64,000 nt of DNA. Source: Rhodobacterales bacterium. Its GTDB lineage: Bacteria; Pseudomonadota; Alphaproteobacteria; Rhodobacterales; Rhodobacteraceae. The notes beneath the pieces are model-generated. The model was not told the origin of the DNA and searched no databases. It saw only the letters and a list, made by a program, of their open reading frames with translations. The translations under genes and the position numbers were made by a program. This document shows positions 51,685 to 60,432 of the stretch, piece after piece. The stretch lies in the NCBI GenBank assembly GCA_002746935.1, contig PDRW01000039.1, positions 1 to 64,000 on the forward strand, read 5' to 3'. The stretch's first letter is position 1. Each line of letters starts with the position of its first letter.

Positions 51685-53880
51685 TCAGCCGATGATCTCG
51701 TTCAGCGTCGCCGAGGGGCGCATCACATGAGCCATCTTCGCCGGGTCGGCATGGTAATAGCCGCCGATATCGGCCGCTTCGCCCTGGGTGGATTGCAGCT
51801 CTTCGACGATCTTTGCCGCGTTGGCGATCATCGCTTCGGCCAGCGGCGCGAAGGCTTCGGCGAGACCCGCGTCCTGCGTCTGCTTCGCCATCGCTTCGGC
51901 CCAGTAGCGGGCGAACCAGAAATGCGAGGTTCGGGTGTCGTTCTGGCCGGGTTTGTATTCGGGGCTGTGGTCGTTCAGCAGCACCTGCTGGGTGGCCTCC
52001 TCGACCGCCTCGCCGAGCACCTGCCCCGCGGCGACACCGCGCGATTCTGCAAGGAACTTGAAGCTCTCGCCCAGCGCGCAGAACTCGCCCAGCGAGTCCC
52101 AGCGCAGGTGGTTCTTCTCCATCAGCTGCTGGACATGTTTCGGCGCCGAACCGCCGGCACCGGTCTCGAACAGCCCGCCGCCGTTCATCAGCTTCACGAT
52201 CGAGAGCATCTTGGCGGAGGTGCCAAGCTCGAGGATCGGGAACAGATCGGTGAGGTAGTCGCGCAGCACGTTGCCGGTGATGGTGACCACATCCTTGCCT
52301 TCCTTCTGGGCGGCGAGGGTAAAGGCGGTGGCTTCGCGCGGCGCGAGGATCGGGATGTCGATCCCGGCTTCGGCCAGCGCGGGCTTCACATATCTGATCA
52401 GCTCCGCATCATGGGCGCGGTTCACGTCGAGCCAGAAGGCAGAATGGCCGGTGGCCTTGTGGCGCGCGATGCCAAGCTGGATCCAGTCGAGGATCGGCGC
52501 CTTCTTCGCGGTCGCGGAACGCCAGATGTCGCCCTTCTCCACCGCGTGTTCATGCAGCACCTCGCCGCTGTCGAGCACGATGCGAACGGTGCCGGCAGAG
52601 GGCAGTTCGAAAGTGGTCGGGTGCGAGCCGTATTCCTCGGCCTTCTGCGCCATCAGCCCGACATTCGACACCGCCCCGGCGGTGGTCACATCGAGCGCGC
52701 CATTGGCCTTGAAGAAATTGATCGTCTCGTCATAGACGCCGGCGTAGCAATTGTCGGGGATGCAGCATTTCACATCGGCCTTGGCGCCATCCGGCCCCCA
52801 GCCCTTGCCACCGGCACGGATCGCGGCGGGCATCGAGGCGTCGATGATCACATCAGAGGGCACATGCAGGTTGGTGATGCCGCGGTCCGAGTCGACCATA
52901 TACATCGGCGGCTTCGCGGCCAGCGCGGCCTTCAGCCCGGCTTCGAGCGTGGCGTCGCCCGCAATGCGCTTTTCGAGGTCGCCGATGCCGTCATTGGGGT
53001 TCCAGCCGAGGGCGTCGAGCTTTGCCCCATGTTCGGCGATGAAATCCTCGAGATAGACCGAGACGAAATGGCCGAACAGGATCGGGTCGGAGACCTTCAT
53101 CATCGTGGCCTTGAGGTGGACCGAGAACAGCACACCGTCTTCGGTGCTGGCGACCTCTTTCCTGATGTAGTCGCGCAGCGCCGCGGCCGAGAGGAAGGTG
53201 GCATCGACCACGGTGCCTTCTTCGTAGGTGAGGCCGTCCTTCAGCACGGTCTCGCTGCCATCGGCGGCGGTGAAGGTGATCTTCGCGCCACCGGCTTGCG
53301 CGGCGGTGATGGTGGCCGACTTCTCGTTGGCGAAGAAATCATTGCCCGGCATCGAGGCGACATGGGTCTTCGAACCGGCCTCCCAGGCGCCCATGGAATG
53401 CGGGTTGGCCCTGGCATAGGCTTTCACCGCCCTGGCGGCGCGACGGTCGGAATTGCCCTCGCGCAGCACTGGGTTCACCGCGGAGCCTTTCACCGCATCG
53501 TAACGCGCCTTGATGTCGCGCTCCGCGTCGGTGGTCGCTTCCTCCGGGTAGTCGGGCAGCGCAAAGCCCTGATCCTGAAGCTCCCTGATGGTCGCCGCGA
53601 GCTGCGGCACCGAGGCCGAGATGTTCGGCAGCTTGATGACATTGGCCTCCGCCTGTTTCACCAGTTCGCCAAGCTCGGCGAGGTCGTCGGGGCGCTTCTG
53701 GTCTGCGGGCAGCAGGTCGGCAAAGGCGGCGAGCACGCGGCCCGACAGCGAGATATCGCGGGTCTCGACATTGATGCCGGCTTTCGCGGCAAAGGCGCGC
53801 AGGATCGGCAGCAGCGAGGCGCTCGCCAGCTCCGGGGATTCGTCAACCTTGGTGTAGATGATGTCGGGGGTGTCGGTCAT
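51685..53880 (-). CDS. icd: Monomeric NADP-dependent isocitrate dehydrogenase
   Basis: The 731-residue protein is the single-chain, type II IDH (about 740 residues in Azotobacter), not the dimeric form. It oxidatively decarboxylates isocitrate with NADP. Family landmarks include [54 protein letters not shown] and the C-terminal [21 protein letters not shown]. It has its own terminator. A strong promoter is not evident upstream. Confidence 0.95.
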   Translation of the reverse strand: MTDTPDIIYTKVDESPELASASLLPILRAFAAKAGINVETRDISLSGRVLAAFADLLPADQKRPDDLAELGELVKQAEANVIKLPNISASVPQLAATIRELQDQGFALPDYPEEATTDAERDIKARYDAVKGSAVNPVLREGNSDRRAARAVKAYARANPHSMGAWEAGSKTHVASMPGNDFFANEKSATITAAQAGGAKITFTAADGSETVLKDGLTYEEGTVVDATFLSAAALRDYIRKEVASTEDGVLFSVHLKATMMKVSDPILFGHFVSVYLEDFIAEHGAKLDALGWNPNDGIGDLEKRIAGDATLEAGLKAALAAKPPMYMVDSDRGITNLHVPSDVIIDASMPAAIRAGGKGWGPDGAKADVKCCIPDNCYAGVYDETINFFKANGALDVTTAGAVSNVGLMAQKAEEYGSHPTTFELPSAGTVRIVLDSGEVLHEHAVEKGDIWRSATAKKAPILDWIQLGIARHKATGHSAFWLDVNRAHDAELIRYVKPALAEAGIDIPILAPREATAFTLAAQKEGKDVVTITGNVLRDYLTDLFPILELGTSAKMLSIVKLMNGGGLFETGAGGSAPKHVQQLMEKNHLRWDSLGEFCALGESFKFLAESRGVAAGQVLGEAVEEATQQVLLNDHSPEYKPGQNDTRTSHFWFARYWAEAMAKQTQDAGLAEAFAPLAEAMIANAAKIVEELQSTQGEAADIGGYYHADPAKMAHVMRPSATLNEIIG

Positions 53881-54089
53881 GGCTCGTCTTTCTCTGTGTC
53901 ACATGGCCGCCCTCTGCGGCGCCTGGGTGCGGAATCGCCGATTCCGGGCATCAAGTCAAGCGAATGTGTGCAATTGTATACCGAACGCACCTTCCGGCCC
54001 GGGCACTACCGGACGCGCGTCCGGTTGTGCCCGCGATCTGCCCGATGCCCCGGAACGCATCCTGGTGCCCGGGCGTCTGGGCGTCCGGG

Positions 54090-55301
54090 TTACAGCGCCT
54101 CGGCAATATTGCCCGACAGATGCACCCCCGGCCGCAACAGCGGCACAAGACAGGCCTGGAAGGCGTGGTAGAGGTCGGGTTTGCCGGTGAAGATCGCCTC
54201 GCCCGGACGGCCTTCGGGCAGGATCTCCGGGTACCAGCCGCCGCGCTCATGGTCGATGAACTGCGCCGCCACCACGTCCCAGATCTTCGCGTACCAGTCC
54301 TCCGCCATCGGATCGCTGTCATGTTTCCACAGCGTCGCCGCGGCGCCGATCCCCTCGGCATTGGGCCACCAGAGCCGCAACGGCTGCAACGGCCGGTCGT
54401 CCCAGTCGAGGGTATAGACAAAACCGCCCCGCGCCCTGTCCCAGCCGGTCTCGCAGGCCCGCGCGAACAGCTCCTTTGCCGCCTGCACCATCCAGCCGTC
54501 CGCCTTGCCGGAAATGTCGTGCAACTGCACCAGCAGCCGCGCCCATTCCAGCGCATGGCCGGGGGTGGTGCCCGCGGGGCGGAACATCGGGTCGCCGCTG
54601 TAATCGCGATCCACCTGCCACAGCCGGTCGAAATGCTCCGCCACCCGCCAGCCCTCGGACCGGGCCGCCTTGTTGATGATCAGATGCGCGATCCGCTTGG
54701 CCTTCTCGATATAGGCGCGCTCGCCGGTGGCCTCGAAGGCGGCCATCAGCGCTTCGGTGGAATGCATGTTGGAATTCTGCCCGCGATAGGGGCCGGTCTC
54801 CGTCCAGTCGGCTTCAAACTCCTCCGCCATCGCGCCCGGGGCCTCCTCCCAGAACCGCGCCTCGATCACCTCCGTGACGTCGTCGAGCAGGGCTTGCGCC
54901 CGCGGATGGCCGATGTTGCGCGCCGAACTGGCGGCGAGCAACACGAAAGCATGGCCATAGGCCTGTTTGCCCGCCTGCACCGGACCTTCGGCGCTGACGC
55001 TCCAGAAATAGCCGCCGTTTTTCTTGTCGCGGAAGGCCGACCACAGAAAGTCCATGCCCTGGTCGATGCCGTCGAGCAGGCCGGGAATGCCCATCTGGGT
55101 CGCCAGCGAAAAGATGTGGACGATGCGGGTGGTGTCGTGAATGCCGAACACCTCATCCGCACCGAACATCGGCTTGCAATCATGGCCCAGCATCCGGAAA
55201 CCGGCCGGGCCGCCGGTGGTGCCACGGAACAGCTTGACCAGAGTTTCGGCCTGGTTCAGCAGCCACAACCGGTGGGCGGGACGTTCCAGCAAGGCATTCA
55301 T
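54090..55301 (-). CDS. AGE family epimerase/isomerase
   Basis: The 403-residue (alpha/alpha)6-barrel protein belongs to the N-acylglucosamine 2-epimerase/mannose isomerase family. Seen are KQAYGHAFVLLAAS (catalytic His region), QNSNMHSTEALMAAFEATGE, TTPGHALEWARLL and WWPNAEGIGA with EHGGWYPEI. It may act as a mannose or glucose isomerase, or an N-acetyl-hexosamine epimerase. ATG 55301 follows GGGAGGTGACGAG. A G11 run lies about 120 bp upstream in its promoter zone. Neighbours (Wza-like and a sugar transferase) suggest a link to surface polysaccharide. Confidence 0.85.
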   Translation of the reverse strand: MNALLERPAHRLWLLNQAETLVKLFRGTTGGPAGFRMLGHDCKPMFGADEVFGIHDTTRIVHIFSLATQMGIPGLLDGIDQGMDFLWSAFRDKKNGGYFWSVSAEGPVQAGKQAYGHAFVLLAASSARNIGHPRAQALLDDVTEVIEARFWEEAPGAMAEEFEADWTETGPYRGQNSNMHSTEALMAAFEATGERAYIEKAKRIAHLIINKAARSEGWRVAEHFDRLWQVDRDYSGDPMFRPAGTTPGHALEWARLLVQLHDISGKADGWMVQAAKELFARACETGWDRARGGFVYTLDWDDRPLQPLRLWWPNAEGIGAAATLWKHDSDPMAEDWYAKIWDVVAAQFIDHERGGWYPEILPEGRPGEAIFTGKPDLYHAFQACLVPLLRPGVHLSGNIAEAL

Positions 55302-55419
55302 CTCGTCACCTCCCTCTGTTGGCGCGCCGGGCATCTGTGGCACACCGGTTTCCCGCCCTGTGGGGAGCCTCTGCCCGGCTCCCGAACCGGGGCCCCCACG
55401 CGCGGCACACCCCCGCGCC

Positions 55420-55430
55420 GGGGGGGGGGG
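55420..55430. repeat. Homopolymer of eleven G
   Basis: An uninterrupted G11 run lies between the Wza-like gene and the AGE epimerase gene, about 120 bp before the latter's start. Runs this long can slip. Confidence 0.75.
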
Positions 55431-55461
55431 CCATTCGCCCTCCGCAGCCGGGCTGGCGGGG

Positions 55462-56565
55462 TTACTTCAGACGATTGTAGGCCAGGATCCCCTTGTTGAC
55501 GAGGTTGAGAATCTGGATACCCGCCACCATCGGCGCTTCCGTCACCATAACCAGATCGTCGGGGTGAATCTCGAATTCCCGCGCGGCAAACAGCCCGTCG
55601 GCCGTGGTCAGGTTCACGTTGAACACCACCTGTTGCTTCGGCGGCCCGCCGCGACCGTCTGCCCGCACCGCCGAGGCGGGATAGTCGCGCAGAATCAGAA
55701 TGCCGCCCGGATCGGCCCGCGATTCGCTCAGGCCCCCCGCCATCGACAGCGCTTCCATCGCGGTGATGTGCTCGCGGTTGAACTGCACGAGCCGGTCGCC
55801 GGTCGCCCCGGCGATCACGAAACGCCGCTGGTCCTCGTCGACGATCACCTTGTCACCGCCGCGCAGGGCGATGTTGTGCACCCCGTCGGAAAGCAGCCGT
55901 TCTGCGGGAATTTCGTAGGTCTTGCCATCGCGAATCAGCCGCACCAGCGGGTTTCGCAGGTTCGTCCCGATCCCGCCACCGGCGGAGATCGCGTTGAGGA
56001 TGGTGAAATTGCGAGAGGGCAACGGCACCGGCCCGGGTTTCTGCACCCCGCGCACCAGATCGACACTGTTGGTCGTGCCGGGCACCACCGTCAGCTGAAC
56101 CTGCGCGGAGGGCGAAATCCGCTCGATCTCGCGCTGAACCACCTGACGCGCCGCCTGGGGCGACAGCCCGCCAAGCACCACTTCGCCCACATAGGGCACG
56201 AAGATCGTGCCGCCGGGAGAGACAACTAGATCGGCCATGTTGGTGGCCCTGGCGCCGGGGCTTGCCAGCAGTGAATTGTCCTGACTGTCCCAGATCACCA
56301 GGTTGATCCGGTCATCGGCACGCACCAGATTGGTCGGCCCGCCCCCGCCGGCGGTGAGCCACCGGTAATGCCCGCGCCAGCCGGTTGCGGGCCATTTCCG
56401 GAGCTGCCGCAGGTTGGCCTGCGTTACCTCGACGACTTCGAAAGACGGATCTTCAGCATCAGCCTGGGCCAGAATCTGGGACTGAAGCGGGGCCCCGGCC
56501 GGCAAACCGCACCCCGCAAGCCCGCTGGCGGCCAACAATACCAGCAGCATTCCGCGCAAAACCAA
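55462..56565 (-). CDS. Wza-like polysaccharide export lipoprotein
   Basis: The 367-residue protein begins with a lipoprotein signal peptide whose lipobox is LAGC (Cys near 19). A Poly_export (PES) domain follows (RADDRINLVIWDSQDNSLL, SPGGTIFVPYVGEVVLGGLSPQAARQVVQREI) and SLBB-like domains (FTILNAISAGGGIGTNL, ITAMEALSMAGGLSESRADPGGILILRD). It would form the outer-membrane channel for capsule or exopolysaccharide. It is divergent from the sugar transferase at 56688. Confidence 0.9.
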   Translation of the reverse strand: MVLRGMLLVLLAASGLAGCGLPAGAPLQSQILAQADAEDPSFEVVEVTQANLRQLRKWPATGWRGHYRWLTAGGGGPTNLVRADDRINLVIWDSQDNSLLASPGARATNMADLVVSPGGTIFVPYVGEVVLGGLSPQAARQVVQREIERISPSAQVQLTVVPGTTNSVDLVRGVQKPGPVPLPSRNFTILNAISAGGGIGTNLRNPLVRLIRDGKTYEIPAERLLSDGVHNIALRGGDKVIVDEDQRRFVIAGATGDRLVQFNREHITAMEALSMAGGLSESRADPGGILILRDYPASAVRADGRGGPPKQQVVFNVNLTTADGLFAAREFEIHPDDLVMVTEAPMVAGIQILNLVNKGILAYNRLK

Positions 56566-56687
56566 CTGAACCTCCCGGGTAACTGGTACTCACAGGTGTG
56601 GCCTGTTTACACCGTGGCTGCAATGGGAGATACGATCAGGTGCCTTTACCATCGGAGCTTTTCCCGGAGTGCGACCCGAATGCCATA

Positions 56688-57371
56688 ATGCCTCGTCGCG
56701 AGCGCATTGCGCCTCGAGCGGTTTCGGGGGATGACGGCGTGACTCCGGCCAAGCGCACTGCCGATCTGCTGCTGGCGATCACGATGGCGCTGCTGCTGTC
56801 GCCGCTGATCATCGGTATCGCGCTCGCCATTCTGATCACCGATGGCAGACCCGTTCTTTTCGGCCATACCAGATCGAAGACCCCGGATGAAGAGTTCACG
56901 CTGTGGAAGTTCCGCACCATGCATCCGGCCCGCAACCATCAGGACCACGGCGTGTCCGGCGGGCACAAGCGGCGGCGGATCACCCGGACGGGCGCACTCC
57001 TGCGCAAGACCCGGCTTGACGAATTGCCGCAGCTCTGGAACGTGATCCACGGCGATATTTCCTTCGTCGGCCCGCGCCCGCCCGATCCGCGCTATGTGCG
57101 GATGTTTCCCGAGCTCTATGCCGAAGTCCTGAAATCGCGTCCTGGCATCACCGGACTCGCCACGGTGGTCTACCACAAGACCGAAGACAGGCTGCTTGCC
57201 GAATGCAAGACCCCGCAGCAGACCGAAGCGGTCTATACCCGCCGCTGCGTGCCGCGGAAGGCGAAGCTCGATCTGATCTATGCCGAGAACCGCACGCTGG
57301 TCTACGATGCCGTGCTGCTGTTTCACACGGTGTTCCGCGTGTTGCCGCTCCATCTGAAGAAATGGCGCTGA
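56688..57371 (+). CDS. Undecaprenyl-phosphate sugar transferase (WcaJ/RfbP type)
   Basis: The 227-residue bacterial sugar transferase puts the first sugar phosphate onto undecaprenyl phosphate. A single N-terminal membrane helix ([25 protein letters not shown]) is followed by the core: [40 protein letters not shown] and [21 protein letters not shown] give ATG 56688; GTG 56739 (VTPAKRTAD) has a better ribosome site (GGGGGA) and is the likeliest alternative. It is divergent from the Wza-like gene, and the hairpin at 57372-57399 ends it. Confidence 0.88.
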   Translation: MPRRERIAPRAVSGDDGVTPAKRTADLLLAITMALLLSPLIIGIALAILITDGRPVLFGHTRSKTPDEEFTLWKFRTMHPARNHQDHGVSGGHKRRRITRTGALLRKTRLDELPQLWNVIHGDISFVGPRPPDPRYVRMFPELYAEVLKSRPGITGLATVVYHKTEDRLLAECKTPQQTEAVYTRRCVPRKAKLDLIYAENRTLVYDAVLLFHTVFRVLPLHLKKWR

Positions 57372-57399
57372 GCTCCGGCGCATGCCTGCCCGCCGGAGC
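57372..57399. terminator. GC-rich hairpin between convergent genes
   Basis: GCTCCGGCG and CGCCGGAGC make a perfect 9-bp stem with a ten-base loop right after the sugar transferase stop. There is no U-run, so a weak or Rho-assisted terminator is all I can claim. Confidence 0.45.
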
Positions 57400-57404
57400 C
57401 GGGC

Positions 57405-57911
57405 TTACCGTACCGCCTGTTTCTCCACCTGGGCCATTGTCACCCGGAGTTCCAGCGAGGTCAGCATCCTTTGAAAAGCTGTGTAGCTTTCCATCGCTTC
57501 GGATGCGATTGACAGCTTGCCGTTGCGGTGCGTGATGTAAAGCCAGGGTTCGCCCTTGCCGGCATCGACCTTCAGTTCGGTAATCCCGTCATAGGAAAGC
57601 GACACCATCCGGCGACCGTCGGGCGCGGCGGGTGCGATGATCTCGCCACTGCCGAGTTCTATCGGGTGCTGGGTTTTCGCCTCGAACCGCTCGCCCTGAA
57701 CCTCGCTCCAGGCGAGCCAGCCCCCCAGGGCGGCAATGCCAAGATAGACAAGCGTGGCCGGTTCCGGACCGAAATGGGTGTCACCGATCCAGATCCCCTC
57801 CGCGCTCGACATGGCGAGCCCCGCGCCACCGAGAATGACAATGGCGAAGAACAACAAGAACCAGATGCCTGTCCCGCCACCGCGCCCATACAGATAGGTT
57901 TCGTGTCCCAT
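57405..57911 (-). CDS. Hypothetical membrane protein with PH-like domain
   Basis: A 168-residue protein with two hydrophobic segments (GIWFLLFFAIVILGGAGLAM and TLVYLGIAALGGWLAW) and a C-terminal beta-rich domain (RRMVSLSYDGITELKVDAGKGEPWLYITHRNGKLSI) that has the look of a bacterial PH domain. Function unknown. ATG 57911 (MGHETYLYG) has GGAG eight bases before it; an earlier in-frame ATG at 57935 is possible. Confidence 0.65.
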   Translation of the reverse strand: MGHETYLYGRGGGTGIWFLLFFAIVILGGAGLAMSSAEGIWIGDTHFGPEPATLVYLGIAALGGWLAWSEVQGERFEAKTQHPIELGSGEIIAPAAPDGRRMVSLSYDGITELKVDAGKGEPWLYITHRNGKLSIASEAMESYTAFQRMLTSLELRVTMAQVEKQAVR

Positions 57912-58083
57912 GGCAAACTCCGGGGCTCCATCCATGCTTCACAGTTACTCAATGAAAACGGCAACATGGTGACAGTTTTCGGCCAAGACCGTGTTCCGCC
58001 GCGCCAGGGCCTTGATCCGGCGGGGCAGGATGCCAAATGGGATAGCACTGATCGTGCCGCACCAGACCGGATTGGAAGCGCCC

Positions 58084-59526
58084 ATGAAACCCATCGCCAG
58101 ATCTTTTGCGAGATCCTTCGCCATGGCGCTCGCACTTGCGGGGGCCTGCCCGGCCATGGCCACTGCCGAAACCCGGGTGCCGGCCTCTGCTGCGGAAGTG
58201 ACGCTGAGCTTCGCCCCGGTTGTCGCCGCCGCCGCGCCTTCGGTGGTCAATATCTACGCCACCCGCATGGTGGCCGAGCGCTCGTCCTCGCTGTTCGACG
58301 ACCCGTTCTTCCGCCAGTTCTTCGGCGACACCGCCCCGAGCCGCACACGCAAGCGCACGGAGCTTGGGTCCGGTGTGATCGTCGGCGGCGGTCTTGTGGT
58401 CTCCAACTACCATGTCATCGAAAATGCCACCGGTATCCGCGTGGTGCTGACCGACCGGCGCGAATACGAGGGCACGCTGGTGCTTGCCGACGAAGCCGCC
58501 GACCTTGCGGTGATCCGGCTCGACGAGGCCGATGCCGCAGACCTCCCCGCACTGCCCTTCGCCGACAGTGATGCGCTGGCGGTGGGCGATCTGGTGCTTG
58601 CCATCGGCAACCCCTTCGGGGTCGGGCAGACGGTGTCGTCGGGGATCGTCTCCGGCCTGGCCCGCACCGGGCGCGGCGGTGGTGCTTATAATGGCAGCGG
58701 CTATTTCGTGCAGACCGACGCGCCGATCAACCCCGGCAATTCCGGCGGTGCGCTGGTCGACATGCGCGGCCGCCTCGTGGGCATCAACACCCAGATCGTC
58801 ACCCGTTCCGGCGGTTCCAACGGCATCGGCTTCGCGGTGCCGGCCAATCTGGTTGCCCGGGTGGTCGAACAGGCCGAGGCGGGGGCCGCGAGCTTTACCC
58901 GTCCCTGGGCCGGGATCGGGGTGCAGCCGGTGGATGCGGGGATTGCCGAGGCGCTGGGGCTCGACCGGCCCACCGGGGTACTGGTGCAGGATCTGGCAGC
59001 GGACAGCCCTTTCGCGGCCGCGGGCGTGCAGCCCGGCGATCTGGTGCTGACCGTCGCGGGCCATGCGGTCAACGCGCCTGAAGAACTTGGCTTCCGCCTG
59101 TCGCTTCAGGAGATGGGCACGGAGGTGCCGGTGAGCCTGCTGCGCAAGGGGCGTGAACTCGAGGTCAGCGTCACCATGCGCGCCGCGGTCGAGGCCGATG
59201 AGGCGCTTGATGGCGGGGCGGCCTTCCGGGTCTCGGGTTCTGGCCCCTTCGACGGGCTGGTGCTCCAGGAAATCGGCCCGTCGCTGCGCGACCGCCTTGG
59301 CCTGTCGCCGGAGGCCGCCGGGGTTATCGTCGTCGGCCTCGAAAACCCGCGCAGCGGGCGCAATTTCCAGCCCGGCGACATCATCGCCGAAATCAACGGC
59401 GTGCCGATCACCGGCATGGAGGATTTCAAGGCCGTGGCCGAGGCTGCCGAGGCCGATGGCCGACGGAACTGGAGCGTGGTGATGAACCGCCGTGGCGGGC
59501 TGGTCTATCTCACGTGGCGGGGCTGA
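58084..59526 (+). CDS. DegP/HtrA-family periplasmic serine protease
   Basis: The 480-residue precursor has a signal peptide (MKPIARSFARSFAMALALAGACPAMATAE), a trypsin-like domain with catalytic triad His (VSNYHVIENA), Asp (ADLAVIRLDE) and Ser (NPGNSGGALVDM), and two PDZ domains (about 265-355 and 385-475). It degrades or folds misfolded envelope proteins. A short extra segment VAERSSSLFDDPFFRQFFGD near the start of the protease domain is typical of DegQ/DegP-type enzymes. The start 58084 has GGAAG before it. Confidence 0.92.
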   Translation: MKPIARSFARSFAMALALAGACPAMATAETRVPASAAEVTLSFAPVVAAAAPSVVNIYATRMVAERSSSLFDDPFFRQFFGDTAPSRTRKRTELGSGVIVGGGLVVSNYHVIENATGIRVVLTDRREYEGTLVLADEAADLAVIRLDEADAADLPALPFADSDALAVGDLVLAIGNPFGVGQTVSSGIVSGLARTGRGGGAYNGSGYFVQTDAPINPGNSGGALVDMRGRLVGINTQIVTRSGGSNGIGFAVPANLVARVVEQAEAGAASFTRPWAGIGVQPVDAGIAEALGLDRPTGVLVQDLAADSPFAAAGVQPGDLVLTVAGHAVNAPEELGFRLSLQEMGTEVPVSLLRKGRELEVSVTMRAAVEADEALDGGAAFRVSGSGPFDGLVLQEIGPSLRDRLGLSPEAAGVIVVGLENPRSGRNFQPGDIIAEINGVPITGMEDFKAVAEAAEADGRRNWSVVMNRRGGLVYLTWRG

Positions 59527-59545
59527 ATTCTCTGCCCGATACCCG

Positions 59546-59574
59546 TTGACCAAGCCCCCAACCCTGCCTAACCA
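59546..59574 (+). promoter_or_regulatory. Promoter candidate for pncA
   Basis: TTGACC (59546-59551) and TAACCA (59569-59574) are 17 bases apart and precede pncA by about 20 bases, so the leader would be very short. Confidence 0.35.
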
Positions 59575-59594
59575 TTGAGAAAACGGAGGTCGAG

Positions 59595-60215
59595 ATGACG
59601 AAACATGCAAATGAAGCCATCATCGTGATCGACGTGCAGAACGACTTCTGCCCGGGCGGCGCATTGGCCGTTGAACGCGGCGATGAAGTGGTGCCCGAGA
59701 TCAACCGGATCGTGCGGAATTATCCGGTGCGGGTGTTTACCCAGGACTGGCACCCCACCGGCCACAGCTCCTTTGCTTCGGCCCATCCGGGTGCCGAACC
59801 GTTTCAGACCATCGACATGCCCTACGGGCCACAGGTGCTCTGGCCCAAACATTGCGTCCAGGGCACGGACGGGGCGGATTTCCACGAAGGGCTGCATGTG
59901 GAAACCGCGCATATGATCCTGCGCAAGGGCTTCCGCTCCGAGATCGACAGCTATTCGGCCTTCTTCGAAAACGACAAGACCACCGCCACCGGGCTCGAGG
60001 GCTATCTGCGTTCGCGCGGGGTGGAAAAGGTCACGCTGGTTGGGCTGGCGACGGATTATTGCGTCGCCTGGTCGGCGCTCGATGCGGTGCGGCTTGGCTT
60101 CTCGGTCAAGGTCCGCCTCGACGCCTGCCGCGCCATCGACCTTGACGGCTCGCTCGACAAGGCGCTGGCCGGGATGGAAGCGGCGGGCGTGCAGATCGTC
60201 GGCGAGCAGGCGTAA
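59595..60215 (+). CDS. pncA: Nicotinamidase
   Basis: The 206-residue isochorismatase-fold enzyme deamidates nicotinamide to nicotinate. The catalytic triad is in IDVQNDFCPGG (Asp), LWPKHCVQGT (Lys) and ATDYCVAWSALDA (Cys); the metal site FTQDWHPTGHSSF has the D-x-H-x3-H pattern. GAGGTCGAG precedes ATG 59595. With pncB at 61.5 kb it makes nicotinamide salvage. Confidence 0.95.
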   Translation: MTKHANEAIIVIDVQNDFCPGGALAVERGDEVVPEINRIVRNYPVRVFTQDWHPTGHSSFASAHPGAEPFQTIDMPYGPQVLWPKHCVQGTDGADFHEGLHVETAHMILRKGFRSEIDSYSAFFENDKTTATGLEGYLRSRGVEKVTLVGLATDYCVAWSALDAVRLGFSVKVRLDACRAIDLDGSLDKALAGMEAAGVQIVGEQA

Positions 60216-60281
60216 CCGGGGGCCGGGAGGCTGCGACAACGGCGCGCCGCACAGGGGATTCATCTTTTGGTAACTCTGTAA

Positions 60282-60296
60282 CGCATTGAAAATGCG
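60282..60296. promoter_or_regulatory. Small inverted repeat overlapping a promoter
   Basis: CGCATT-GAA-AATGCG is a perfect 6-bp inverted repeat whose right half overlaps TTGAAA, the putative -35 of the promoter at 60287-60315. It may be a repressor site. Confidence 0.35.
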
Positions 60297-60315
60297 CTAG
60301 TATTCGACATATTCA
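60287..60315 (+). promoter_or_regulatory. Promoter candidate in front of a structured region
   Basis: TTGAAA (60287-60292) and TATTCA (60310-60315) are spaced by exactly 17 bases. Transcription from it would start near 60322, at the edge of the hairpin region 60325-60387, and would run antisense to the end of the MDR gene. Confidence 0.4.
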
Positions 60316-60324
60316 AAGTCCATT

Positions 60325-60387
60325 ATTCCGGACTATTGGAAGACCGGTATTCCGGACTACTGGTCTTCCGGTAGTCCGGAATACCGG
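60325..60387 (+). ncRNA. Putative structured RNA or attenuator with competing hairpins
   Basis: The segment can fold two exclusive ways. One is a perfect 17-bp stem CCGGTATTCCGGACTAC (60344-60360) / GTAGTCCGGAATACCGG (60371-60387) with a ten-base loop. The other uses ATTCCGGACTA (60325-60335) with TAGTCCGGAAT (60372-60382) and GGAAGACC (60338-60345) with GGTCTTCC (60362-60369). The repeats give the A-C-B-C'-A' layout of a switch. No U-run follows, and it may simply be a hairpin-forming repeat; the ncRNA reading is only a proposal. Confidence 0.35.
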
Positions 60388-60432
60388 ATTCCCGAGCGGC
60401 CACCAGCGCCTCGTTCAAAGCATCCGGCAGCC

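Noticed and set aside
56566-56687. GGTGT...ACACC operator between the Wza-like and sugar transferase genes
   Set aside because: Only a five-base inverted repeat, easily expected by chance.
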